A stretch of DNA of 40,887 bases from the IMG/VR virus record IMGVR_UViG_3300045241_000165, positions 1 to 40,887 of that record, one strand, 5' to 3'. Position 1 is the first letter of the stretch, and each line of letters starts with the position of its first letter. The notes under the pieces are model-generated. The model was not told where the DNA came from and searched no databases. It saw only the letters and a list, made by a program, of their open reading frames with translations. The stretch comes from a virus. Position numbers and translations under genes: made by a program. Positions 22,341-28,441 of the stretch are shown piece by piece.

Positions 22341-24041
22341 CGAGCCGTCGCGCCAAATATGGCGATAGTGCTGTTGGTTGTTTTCGCGTGACACGGGCGC
22401 CGAGAACACGAACACCATGCGCACTGCCCCGTCCGCGGCGAGGTACATCTCCCGCAGTGTGTCCTGCACCATCGAGCGCAGCTGGACGCGGTCATCGGCT
22501 TCACGCGCGGCTGGCCAGCGCTCGCGCAGATCATGCAGCCGGCCAACCGACTCCACCAGGCGCGTTTCGATTACGCCCGCGAGCGCGTCTTCGGCCTCGA
22601 GCATCTCGAGCTCGTGGCGCACGGCGCCGGCCTCCTCGCCCGCGGCCTTGGTCTCGCGGAAGAATTCCTCTTCGGAGATCTGGTTGCGGCGGACGTAGGT
22701 CAGCAGCTTCGCCCTGGCCTGTTCGTAGTCGGCGAGGCGAGCTCGCAAGAGTTTGGCGCGATCGTCATTGGCGACACTCGTCCCATGGCGCTCGCGGGCC
22801 TGTTCGCGCAGGACCACAAGGGCCGAGTCCGGGTGAGCGACGAACTCGTCGATGGCGTCCAGGACGAAGGCCTCCAGCGCATAGCCGTCGTGGTTGCGCC
22901 TTGCCTGGCAGGGGTCGAGGCCTCGGCGGCCGCGGGGCGCCTTGGCCGACGCGCACACATAGTAGAGACGCGCTTTCGGATCCCAGCGCTGATTGGCGAC
23001 GCGATAGTTGCCTAGCATGCGGTGCCCACATTCCGCGCACAGCAGCTTGCCCGACAATAGGTAGACGTAGCCCTCGTTCTGGCCGGCGTTGAATTTGCTG
23101 ATGCGACCGCTGACCATCGCGTTCGCCTTGTCCCAGACCTCGCGGCCCACGAGCGCGGGCACCTCCTGGCGCAGGACGGCGCCAGAGTAATTCAGCTCAC
23201 GCTCGCCGTAGTAGGTCGTCGAGTGGATCAGCTTCTGCATGCGAGCGGCATTCCACTGCTCAACGGTGCGCTCGCGCTCGGCGCCATCGCGGCGGATGTA
23301 GCGCTGCGTCGACGGCACACCGTTAGCCCTGAGCCAGACGGTCAGCGCCGCGGCGCTCTCGCCGGACGCAGCGCGCCTGAAGATCTGGCGCACCATGTCA
23401 GCTTCGGTGCAGCCCAGCTCCTCGACGATCCGCTCCGACGGGACGAGACGGTTGTCGTCGCCGAGGTCGTAGCCGATCGGCACCGGGCCGTTGATGAACT
23501 TGCCCTCACGCGCGCTGCGATCACGGCCGAGCGTGAACCGCTCGATGATGGTCTCGCGCTCGAGCTCGGCGATGGAGCCGAGCAACTGAAAAACGAACTG
23601 GCCGATGGGCGTGCGTGTGTCGAAGGGCTCGGTTGCGCTGAGGATGGCGACGTTGTGGCGCTCGAGCTCCTCGTGAATGTCGAGCAGAACCCCGAGGCGG
23701 CGGCCCAGGCGGTCGAGGCGGTAGGAGATGACGACGTCGACGCCGCGGGCGCGGACCAGGTCGAGCAGGCGCTTCCCTTCCGGGCGGTCCGCGATCGCAA
23801 GCGCGCCACTGTAGCCGTCATCGACGAACTGCCCGACGAACTGCATCGGCTCGAGCGAGTCGGGATCGAAGTTCGCCTGGTACTTCTTCTGGAGAAAATC
23901 GATCTGGTTGCGGGCCGTGGCCCGCTCAGTCTGTTCCTCGCTCGAGACCCGAATGTAGAACGCGACGCGAGTAAGCCCTACCCCGCCGAGCTCGCGGGAC
24001 GAGCCTCGGCGGGGGCGAGAGCGCGAGGCGGTGGTCATCAA
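22266..24041 (-). CDS. Large serine integrase
   Basis: 591 aa; catalyses site-specific integration and, with a directionality factor, excision of the prophage. Resolvase domain: YIRVSSEEQ with catalytic Ser33, VDDGYSGALAIADRPE, and ISYRLDRLGRRLG. The recombinase domain follows (from about residue 185), then a zinc ribbon with Cys335, Cys338, Cys363 and Cys378, and a helical coiled-coil segment (about 420-500). ATG at 24041 overlaps the coiled-coil gene stop. It is the third gene of an operon headed by an XRE regulator, so integrase expression is probably tied to that regulator. The attP site was not identified. Confidence 0.95.
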   Translation of the reverse strand: MMTTASRSRPRRGSSRELGGVGLTRVAFYIRVSSEEQTERATARNQIDFLQKKYQANFDPDSLEPMQFVGQFVDDGYSGALAIADRPEGKRLLDLVRARGVDVVISYRLDRLGRRLGVLLDIHEELERHNVAILSATEPFDTRTPIGQFVFQLLGSIAELERETIIERFTLGRDRSAREGKFINGPVPIGYDLGDDNRLVPSERIVEELGCTEADMVRQIFRRAASGESAAALTVWLRANGVPSTQRYIRRDGAERERTVEQWNAARMQKLIHSTTYYGERELNYSGAVLRQEVPALVGREVWDKANAMVSGRISKFNAGQNEGYVYLLSGKLLCAECGHRMLGNYRVANQRWDPKARLYYVCASAKAPRGRRGLDPCQARRNHDGYALEAFVLDAIDEFVAHPDSALVVLREQARERHGTSVANDDRAKLLRARLADYEQARAKLLTYVRRNQISEEEFFRETKAAGEEAGAVRHELEMLEAEDALAGVIETRLVESVGRLHDLRERWPAAREADDRVQLRSMVQDTLREMYLAADGAVRMVFVFSAPVSRENNQQHYRHIWRDGSLPAGLNIGTVGLEIHRSLPVTRPA

Positions 24042-24364
24042 TTTCGCCCTGGAGAATCGCGAAGGTGCGCCTCAACGAGGCCGAGACGGTCATCAATGGA
24101 ATTGACACGAGCTTCGACGCGACCGAGACGGTCATCGATGGAGTTGACGCGCGTTTCGACGCGGCCGAGACGGTCATCGAGACCATCAAGACGATCAGTA
24201 ACGCCTTCGAAACCGCGGCGCATCTCAACCAGAATGGCGTCAAGAGTCGCAGCCATATGGCCAAAGAGAGCGCGCTGCTCGCGGTCGAACGCCTCGTCAC
24301 GGCGGATCAGGGCATCCGCCTGGGTCTCCGTGAAGCCAGCGGCAAGGTACTCAGCAGGCGTCAT
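24038..24364 (-). CDS. 108-aa coiled-coil protein between regulator and integrase
   Basis: Residues 1-45 (TPAEYLAAGFTETQADALIR, AFDREQRALFGHM) form a small helical head. Residues 55-105 are a near-perfect 14-residue repeat, DRLGRVETRVNSID, with Leu/Val/Ile in heptad positions: a parallel coiled coil. ATGA overlaps link it to both the regulator and the integrase. No family is certain. A partner or oligomeric modulator of the integrase or regulator is suggested by position only. Confidence 0.7.
   Translation of the reverse strand: MTPAEYLAAGFTETQADALIRRDEAFDREQRALFGHMAATLDAILVEMRRGFEGVTDRLDGLDDRLGRVETRVNSIDDRLGRVEARVNSIDDRLGLVEAHLRDSPGRN
24077..24187. repeat. 42-bp tandem repeat coding the coiled coil
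   Basis: About 2.5 units of 42 bp, each with GACCGAGACGGTCATCGATG or a close variant. It encodes the 14-residue heptad repeat of the 108-aa protein; coding, not a CRISPR or iteron. Confidence 0.75.
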
Positions 24365-24582
24365 GACTGTGGCTCCATCAAGTCGGTGGGTTTGACGCCG
24401 AGGGCTTCAGCAAGCTTGCGAACCGTGCTCATGTATGGCTCCTGGGCACCGGATTCGATTCGGGACAGCGTCGCTGGCGTGAGACCGGCCTTGGAGGCGA
24501 GCTCGCGCTGATTGAGCGCCTGGCGCTCGCGGATCGCCTTGAGGCGGGACAACTTCACCACATGCACATCGTACACAGACAT
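24361..24582 (-). CDS. XRE-family regulator heading the integrase operon
   Basis: 73 aa from ATG 24582; a TTG 18 bp upstream lies inside the promoter and is rejected. HTH: NQRELASKAGLTPATLSRIE, with YMSTVRKLAEALGVKPTDLM after it. The predicted transcription start is at or within 2 nt of the ATG, so the mRNA should be leaderless. It probably controls the symmetric divergent promoter from which it and the plus-strand cargo operon start. Confidence 0.85.
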   Translation of the reverse strand: MSVYDVHVVKLSRLKAIRERQALNQRELASKAGLTPATLSRIESGAQEPYMSTVRKLAEALGVKPTDLMEPQS

Positions 24583-24590
24583 GAACAAGA

Positions 24591-24596
24591 CTATAT
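24591..24596 (-). promoter_or_regulatory. -10 box for the regulator-integrase operon
   Basis: TATAGT read on the minus strand, 9 bp before the ATG at 24582. The -35 region (GTGCAT-like, about 17-18 bp away) is weak, which suggests activation or a basal level set by the regulator. Confidence 0.5.
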
Positions 24597-24603
24597 CCAA
24601 ACC

Positions 24604-24632
24604 TTGCTTACTTATGCACGTCTTGATATAGT
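24604..24632 (+). promoter_or_regulatory. Sigma-70-type promoter of the cargo operon
   Basis: TTGCTT (24604-24609), 17-bp spacer, TATAGT (24627-24632). Transcription should begin near 24639, only about 8 nt before the SWIM gene ATG. Confidence 0.7.
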
Positions 24633-24646
24633 CTCAATACGAAGTC

Positions 24647-25048
24647 ATGAATATCTCGATCTCAGCAACTGATCCGCGTGGCCCCAAAGCCGTCGTCATT
24701 GCCACGGACGCCGGCCAATGGCTCAAGTGCCGCACGCGCGACGGCCGCAAGGCGTACGGCATCCGCAGCTCGCGCGACGCCAACGTCGTGTACTTCACCA
24801 CCCGCACGAGCTGCACCTGTCCCGACGCCCGCCGCCACGACTGCAAGCACATGCTCGCCGTCCGGCTGCACTGCGAGCTCGTCGCCGAGCAGCGCCAGGC
24901 CGCGGCCGCGGCGAAGTACGACGACATCTTCTCCCGCTTCGATGACGCGCCCAAGGCCGACCTGAGCCGCATCCTCGGCGGACCTGCCCCGTGGACTCGC
25001 CAGCAGCGCGGTGTTATCCCCGCTTCGCAGATCGAACAGGAGGACTGA
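24647..25048 (+). CDS. SWIM zinc-finger protein
   Basis: 133 aa. The SWIM motif CTCPDARRHDCKHMLAVRLH (CxC-xn-CxH, about residues 57-76) binds zinc and mediates DNA or protein contacts. The N-terminal part is a small beta domain (AVVIATDAGQWLKCRTRDGR), the C-terminal part is helical and charged. Short leader, no Shine-Dalgarno sequence. First gene of the plus-strand operon expressed from the symmetric promoter, hence likely expressed in lysogens or under the XRE regulator. Exact function unknown. Confidence 0.8.
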   Translation: MNISISATDPRGPKAVVIATDAGQWLKCRTRDGRKAYGIRSSRDANVVYFTTRTSCTCPDARRHDCKHMLAVRLHCELVAEQRQAAAAAKYDDIFSRFDDAPKADLSRILGGPAPWTRQQRGVIPASQIEQED

Positions 25049-25051
25049 GCG

Positions 25052-25201
25052 ATGCCAGCGATCACCACGCGTCGGGTGGCCGCCATCGCCGTGCTCGCGC
25101 TGCTGCTGGCCGCGGCCTACGTGTGGCTTGCGATCTGGGCGGACGAGCGCAACCAGCGGTTTTTCCTCGCCTCGGAAGAGCGACCGGACTGGGCCCGATG
25201 A
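25052..25201 (+). CDS. 49-aa single-TM peptide
   Basis: AGGAGG 8 nt before the ATG, a strong ribosome binding site. A VAAIAVLALLLAAAYVWLAI hydrophobic span after a basic N-terminus (TTRR), then a charged tail. Type II membrane anchor of unknown role. Confidence 0.65.
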   Translation: MPAITTRRVAAIAVLALLLAAAYVWLAIWADERNQRFFLASEERPDWAR

Positions 25202-25248
25202 GCACCACCGACGCGTCCAGCGCGTACTTCGCCTGGCGGTACTACTGA
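25198..25248 (+). pseudogene. 16-aa 5' remnant of the gene interrupted by HNH
   Basis: ATG in ATGA overlap with the preceding gene; reads MSTTDASSAYFAWRYY and stops. Its N-terminal pattern matches that of the gene after the HNH (MTNASREYFKFKYYHP) and ends at GTACTAC, which recurs at the far side of the HNH block. Joining the two at that heptamer restores one open gene. Confidence 0.6.
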
Positions 25249-25660
25249 TGCCGACCGGCGTATATCCGCGCAAGCCAGCGATAGAGCGCTTCCTGGCGAA
25301 GGTCTCGAAGACCAACACTTGCTGGATTTGGCTCGGTGCCATCGGTTCTGACGGCTATGGCAAGTTGTCAATAGGCGGGCGTGGCGCCCGACGTGATCTA
25401 AAGGCGCATCGATTTGCGTATGAACAATTCGTTGGTCCAATTGAGTCAGGCCTGGATCTAGACCACCTCTGCCATGTCCGAACATGCGTCAACCCGGCGC
25501 ATCTTGAGCCTGTCACTAGAAGCATCAATAGCCAAAGAACCAGACGCTGCCCTATGGGACATCTCTTCATCCCAATGAATTGCCTAGCGTGCGCGCGTCA
25601 ACACGGGGTAGCCATGGCATGACCAACGCCAGTCGTGAATATTTCAAATTCAAGTACTAC
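25246..25660 (+). mobile_element. HNH endonuclease insertion with recoded target 5' end
   Basis: About 415 bp of visibly lower G+C between two copies of GTACTAC (25239-25245 and 25654-25660). It consists of the HNH gene plus 42 bp that re-encode the first 14 codons of the target gene with different, AT-richer codons. Limits are inferred from the repeat and the composition change. Confidence 0.6.
25248..25622 (+). CDS. HNH homing endonuclease
   Basis: 124 aa. HNH core: LDLDHLCHVRTCVNPAHLEP (His, Asn, His) with Cys pairs for zinc, preceded by DGYGKLSIGGRG and AHRFAYEQFVGPI, followed by a C-terminal CPMGH-x6-NCLAC zinc ribbon. Start ATG at 25248 overlaps the remnant's stop (TGATG); stop overlaps the next ATG (ATGA). 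Codon use is more AT-rich than in neighbours. It should nick or cut alleles lacking the insertion and so spread by homing. Confidence 0.9.
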   Translation: MPTGVYPRKPAIERFLAKVSKTNTCWIWLGAIGSDGYGKLSIGGRGARRDLKAHRFAYEQFVGPIESGLDLDHLCHVRTCVNPAHLEPVTRSINSQRTRRCPMGHLFIPMNCLACARQHGVAMA

Positions 25661-25939
25661 CACCCGCACGAGGCCGAGGATCCCAGCGCGGTCTGGTCCG
25701 CGGCATGGAAAGCCGGCGGCCGCGCGGCGATGTATGACAGCGCGCGCCTCGTGGCGCTCGTGCCGTTGCTCAACGACCTGCTGCAGCTGCTGCAGGACGA
25801 GCGCGTCGAGGCCGCGGTACGCGCCAGTGATCGTCGCTTCTGGGACAGTGTCGGTATCGACCCGGACTATGAAGCGGCCCACGATGCCTGGGAGAGCGTG
25901 GAACGCGTCGCAGCGGATGACTGCTGGGTGTCCTGGTGA
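25619..25939 (+). CDS. 106-aa protein, target gene of the HNH insertion
   Basis: ATG at 25619, coupled to the HNH stop; a frame start 39 bp upstream lies inside the HNH gene and is not used. Pattern EYFKFKYYHPHEAE, VWSAAWKAGGRAAMYDSARL, then a helical LLNDLLQLLQDERVEAAVRA. Paralogous to the 113-aa protein at 20520-20861. The first 14 codons look imported with the HNH; from HPHE on, G+C returns to the genome level. Function unknown. Confidence 0.7.
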   Translation: MTNASREYFKFKYYHPHEAEDPSAVWSAAWKAGGRAAMYDSARLVALVPLLNDLLQLLQDERVEAAVRASDRRFWDSVGIDPDYEAAHDAWESVERVAADDCWVSW

Positions 25940-26301
25940 TGAACGGCCGTGTGCAGACGTCGGATGTCGAGGGCCTAGTCGAGAGCGTCAACGCCACCGG
26001 CCTCAAGATCGGGGGCGCGTGGGTCAACGTCTCGCGGTATCACCCGGTAGAGTTGCCCGAGAGCGGCGCCCGTGTGCGACTTCAGGTGGATGCAAAGGGG
26101 TACATCGTGGGCCTCGAGAACCTCTCCTCTGGCGCAACTCCCACAGTTCTGAGTGCGAAGGACGACCGCATCACGCGACTGGCCGTGCTCAAGGCTGCGG
26201 CCGAGTTCGTGGGGTTGTGGGGTCAGTCTCGTGAGGACGTTCGCTCGGACCACGTGCTGGTCATTGCCGACAAGTGGCTCAAGTGGGTCGAGGGCGATTG
26301 A
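25939..26301 (+). CDS. 120-aa OB-fold-like protein
   Basis: ATG at 25939 in a TGATG overlap. Residues 1-58 form a compact beta pattern: VEGLVESVNATGLKIGGAWV, NVSRYHPVELPESGARVRLQ, VDAKGYIVGLE, suggestive of an OB or similar nucleic-acid-binding barrel. Residues 70-120 are helical (DRITRLAVLKAAAEFVGLW, ADKWLKWVEGD). A single-strand-binding accessory role is possible but unproven. Confidence 0.6.
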   Translation: MNGRVQTSDVEGLVESVNATGLKIGGAWVNVSRYHPVELPESGARVRLQVDAKGYIVGLENLSSGATPTVLSAKDDRITRLAVLKAAAEFVGLWGQSREDVRSDHVLVIADKWLKWVEGD

Positions 26302-26319
26302 ACCTGACGACCACAACAT

Positions 26320-26575
26320 GTGGCGTTCCTACAGGTGGTAACCACTACGGGTTGCGGCTAAAATGCGTGCGACCTGCTTTGGAGAGCAGGTCGCACAAAT
26401 AGTTCCCTCGGAAGCCATGTCGGGGCTTCGGGAAACCCTGGATCTGTTCGTAACCCTACGGGGTTAGCCCAGGCATAAACAAGCCCCGCGGAGATTTCCG
26501 GCGGGGCTCATTCATTCCTGCGGGGTTGGCACCCCAACAGGCGAACCAACACTTCCGACTCTACCCGGAAGCCGC
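26320..26575 (+). other. Hairpin-rich non-coding stretch (candidate structured RNA)
   Basis: No credible gene in 26302-26646. Successive stem-loops: GTGG-TAA-CCAC (about 26335-26345); GTGCGACCTGCT/AGCAGGTCGCAC, a perfect 12-bp stem (26367-26378/26385-26396); TTCCC plus GAAGCC pairing with GGCTTC plus GGGAA (26403-26434); CCTGG and TAACCC pairing with GGGTTA and CCAGG (26437-26473); the terminator at 26482-26508; GGGGT/ACCCC (26522-26535); CTTCCG/CGGAAG (26552-26571). It lies between the cargo operon and the YjzC-like gene. Confidence 0.55.
26482..26516 (+). terminator. Terminator-like hairpin after the cargo operon
   Basis: AGCCCCGC (26482-26489) pairs with GCGGGGCT (26501-26508), with an inner GGA/TCC pair. 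It is followed by CATTCATTC, only moderately U-rich. The strongest stop signal for the plus-strand operon. Confidence 0.6.
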
Positions 26576-26646
26576 CCGGACGTGTCAAGCCACGGTGTGG
26601 TCGATCGCTCCTCGCAGGGCCATCCCTTCCAAAGGAGCCACATCAC

Positions 26647-26844
26647 ATGTCAGAAGAGCTGTACAAGCCAGGCGAGCCGGCCCCCGTCTCGTCGCAAGTT
26701 GAGATCGTGGGACCACGCGGTGGCCACACTGGCGAGGAGCGCACTGTCGTTCAAGGCAAGCCGCTTCCGCCCACGCCGCAAGCCGGCCAGCGCTACCGCG
26801 TTGCCGATCCCACGCATAACGGCGCCGGTAAGCCCAAGAAGTAG
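26647..26844 (+). CDS. YjzC-like protein
   Basis: 65 aa, with AAAGGAG upstream of the ATG. Matches the YjzC family layout: YKPGEPAPVSSQVEIVGPRG, GEERTVVQGKPLPPTP, GQRYRVADPT, then a basic tail. The usual Gly after PVS is Ser here. The family is widespread in bacteria and phages and uncharacterised. Confidence 0.85.
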   Translation: MSEELYKPGEPAPVSSQVEIVGPRGGHTGEERTVVQGKPLPPTPQAGQRYRVADPTHNGAGKPKK

Positions 26845-26857
26845 GTAATTGAGCCAT

Positions 26858-26888
26858 GTCCCGCGTCTCTGATCAGAAGACACGGGAC
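26858..26888 (+). terminator. Hairpin between YjzC-like and zinc-ribbon genes
   Basis: GTCCCGcGTCT (26858-26868) pairs with AGACaCGGGAC (26878-26888), one mismatch, loop CTGATCAGA. No U-run follows, so it may be a processing or attenuation element. Its presence argues against the long N-terminal extension of the next gene. Confidence 0.4.
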
Positions 26889-26918
26889 GTTCCCGCCATG
26901 CCAGTAGGAGGTGCATGG

Positions 26919-27113
26919 GTGACGACCAACGTGAGACGTGAGCGTTTCTGTCCGCGGGTGGCGGGCTGGTCAGCGTCCTGGGGCCCGACCGAGAAGCCGA
27001 CCGATCGCTGCGCCGAGTGTGGCGAGCTGGTGATCTACAACCCGACGCTCGGCGAGGGGCCCGTGCGCCTGGTGTGCATCGACTGCCTGCACCTGGGCGC
27101 GACCCGTGGCTGA
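26919..27113 (+). CDS. 64-aa zinc-ribbon protein
   Basis: GTG at 26919 with a perfect AGGAGG 7 nt upstream; an in-frame ATG at 26856 would place a hairpin inside the coding region. Zinc ribbon CAEC-x17-CIDC with basic flanks (RRERFCPRV). Probably a small nucleic-acid- or protein-binding factor; last gene before the convergent lysis region. Confidence 0.65.
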   Translation: MTTNVRRERFCPRVAGWSASWGPTEKPTDRCAECGELVIYNPTLGEGPVRLVCIDCLHLGATRG

Positions 27114-27182
27114 GGCCAGCGTGCCTCATGATGGACGACACTGTCGATTAGTGCCCTCAGCGACTCGCGGGATCGGCTCGCT

Positions 27183-27269
27183 CTAGCCGCCGGGGTGCAG
27201 CCAGATCCAGGCGCACGTGCCGACGAAGACCGCGAACACGATCACCCATAGGGTGATCGAGAGCCTCAC
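27183..27269 (-). CDS. 28-aa single-TM peptide, end of the late unit
   Basis: GTG start in a GTGA overlap with the 53-aa gene. Almost entirely one hydrophobic span (ITLWVIVFAVFVGTCAWIWL). Could be a lysis accessory peptide. No clear terminator follows before the convergent gene ends at 27113. Confidence 0.4.
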   Translation of the reverse strand: MRLSITLWVIVFAVFVGTCAWIWLHPGG

Positions 27270-27427
27270 ACCAGGCGAGCGACGCCCAGCGCCGTGATCA
27301 AGCCAAAGACCACCGTGGCGTTCATGGGCAGCACGCCGACGAGTCCCAGGATGCCCAGCAGGATGACCACCACGGCTATAAGAGCACCAATGGTCACCCA
27401 CGCAGGACCCGTCTGAGATACGCGCAT
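27266..27427 (-). CDS. 53-aa two-TM protein, holin candidate
   Basis: ATG at 27427, no good Shine-Dalgarno sequence. Two hydrophobic segments: VTIGALIAVVVILLGILGLV and ATVVFGLITALGVARLV. The alternative longer frame over the same bases (from 27457) is Arg/His-rich and not protein-like. Small two-TM proteins next to cell-wall hydrolases are typical holins. Confidence 0.6.
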   Translation of the reverse strand: MRVSQTGPAWVTIGALIAVVVILLGILGLVGVLPMNATVVFGLITALGVARLV

Positions 27428-27463
27428 GAGGCAGTCGCTTGACCCGAGAATACGCCATACGCA

Positions 27464-27718
27464 CTAGCTATGCCGGCGCCCCAGGAACGGCTCACGCACC
27501 ACGCCAAACCAGGCACCCAGCACCAGGCCCGCCACGAGGGCGATGCCCGAGGCGTACTCGGGGTGATTGAGCAGCAGCCACAGCGCCACGAACAGCGTCC
27601 CGCACGACAGCGCGAACTGGCACAGCAGCCGCACGATGGTCACCGACGGCGCCTCGTGCCACTCGGGCGTGGAAACCTCGTGCCACTCAGGTGCGAGGGG
27701 TGCTGGTCTGTCGTCCAA
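27464..27718 (-). CDS. Two-TM small membrane protein, holin candidate
   Basis: 84 aa from TTG 27718 overlapping the previous gene by 32 bp; GTG 27643 (with GAGG 8 nt upstream) is a good alternative, giving 59 aa. The N-terminal part holds a repeated PEWHE from a 24-bp duplication. Two TM spans: CQFALSCGTLFVALWLLL and ASGIALVAGLVLGAWFGVV, then a basic end. Part of the lysis group. Confidence 0.6.
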   Translation of the reverse strand: MDDRPAPLAPEWHEVSTPEWHEAPSVTIVRLLCQFALSCGTLFVALWLLLNHPEYASGIALVAGLVLGAWFGVVREPFLGRRHS

Positions 27719-27878
27719 ACAGGAAGCCCACGGCGGAGCCGACGACGACCAGAGCCGCCTTAGCCGCCTCGTCGGTGGCGGTCGGGCTCAGCACGATCCA
27801 GGTCATCGCGCACAGCAACACGATCGCGATGATCGCCTCCACGACCAGATGCACGACCTTGACCGTCTGGTCGCTCAC
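27687..27878 (-). CDS. 63-aa two-TM protein, holin candidate
   Basis: GTG at 27878, five bases after the peptidase stop. TM spans VVEAIIAIVLLCAMTWIVL and AKAALVVVGSAVGFLFG separated by a short polar loop (SPTATDEA), with a hydrophilic C-terminus: the layout of class II-like holins. Directly follows the peptidase, so it is the leading holin candidate. Confidence 0.65.
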   Translation of the reverse strand: MSDQTVKVVHLVVEAIIAIVLLCAMTWIVLSPTATDEAAKAALVVVGSAVGFLFGRQTSTPRT

Positions 27879-27883
27879 GCGGG

Positions 27884-28441
27884 CTACTGCGACCCGACAA
27901 CCATAACCGCCGTCCAGCCGCCCCAGGCGTTCCACTCGCCCGCGTCCAGGTTGTCGCCGACGCCCTTCCAGTTCGGCGCCGGGTTGGCGAGCTGAAAGAC
28001 CGCGCCGTCGTAGCCGCGCACGCCAGTCCAGTGATACCAGCGCGCCCCGCCGAGCTGGCCGACGCCGAGCTCGCACAGGTATGCCAGGTCTGGCCAGCCC
28101 ACGCCCGCGCGCTGCACGGCGAAGCCGTACGCGTTGTACACGCGCTCGAGGTCCTGCCCATTGCCGTAGGCCAGCCCGTAGTCGGGCGACACCGCGGAGT
28201 AGCCGGCGATGCGACGCAGCTCGTTGACGCCGTCCCACTCATCCCATTTGCCACCGCCAGGCGCCTCCACGCCCAGCGCATTCATCACCCACGCCAGCGA
28301 GGCGCACGAACAGGTCCAGTCCGCGGACTGACGCACGGGCGGCTCGTTGCGGTTGAAATCGAAGGCCGGCGGCGCCGGCTCAGGCCACGGCTCGGGCGCC
28401 CACTTCGTCGACGGGACGAACAGCGCGGCGACCGTGGTCAC
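27884..28441 (-). CDS. Papain-like (C39-type) peptidase, lysis-associated
   Basis: 185 aa, GTG in a GTGA overlap with the LGFP-like gene. Residues 36-56 (VRQSADWTCSCASLAWVMNA) supply Gln38 and a candidate nucleophile Cys44 or Cys46; GGARWYHWTGVRGYDG supplies His137, and LANPAPNW an Asn/Asp. This Gln-Cys-His-Asn pattern fits the papain/C39 fold. Placed between a wall-binding-like module and holin candidates, it is probably the endolysin-type hydrolase cutting peptide bonds of the wall; no separate amidase or muramidase is found in this cassette. Confidence 0.65.
   Translation of the reverse strand: MTTVAALFVPSTKWAPEPWPEPAPPAFDFNRNEPPVRQSADWTCSCASLAWVMNALGVEAPGGGKWDEWDGVNELRRIAGYSAVSPDYGLAYGNGQDLERVYNAYGFAVQRAGVGWPDLAYLCELGVGQLGGARWYHWTGVRGYDGAVFQLANPAPNWKGVGDNLDAGEWNAWGGWTAVMVVGSQ

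Larger units (their letters stand above)
24588..24634. promoter_or_regulatory. Symmetric divergent promoter/operator
   Basis: Inverted repeat AGACTATATCCAA (24588-24600) and TTGATATAGTCT (24623-24634), 22 bp apart. Each arm contains an outward-facing TATAGT -10 box, so one dimeric regulator could cover both -10s. Confidence 0.7.

Noticed and set aside
24077-24187. Possible CRISPR-like or iteron repeats
   Set aside because: The 42-bp units are contiguous without spacers and encode a regular heptad repeat.
24583-24600. TTG start of the XRE regulator at 24600
   Set aside because: These 18 bases contain the minus-strand -10 box and operator arm; ATG 24582 fits the promoter and the HTH domain.
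26360-26400. tRNA-like anticodon arm
   Set aside because: The stem is 12 bp with a 6-nt loop, and no acceptor or T arm can be drawn around it. No tRNA gene was recognised anywhere in the window.
26856-26918. N-terminal extension of the zinc-ribbon gene from ATG 26856
   Set aside because: The stretch is a hairpin, while GTG 26919 has a perfect AGGAGG at 7 nt.
27114-27182. Bidirectional terminator between convergent units
   Set aside because: Only weak short dyads (CGACAGTGTCG; AGCGA...TCGCT) and no U-run; not enough to call.
27183-27464. 93-aa minus-strand open frame (27464-27183)
   Set aside because: Its first 65 residues are Arg/His/Gly-rich and shadow the 53-aa two-TM frame; only its last 28 residues look like a real peptide.
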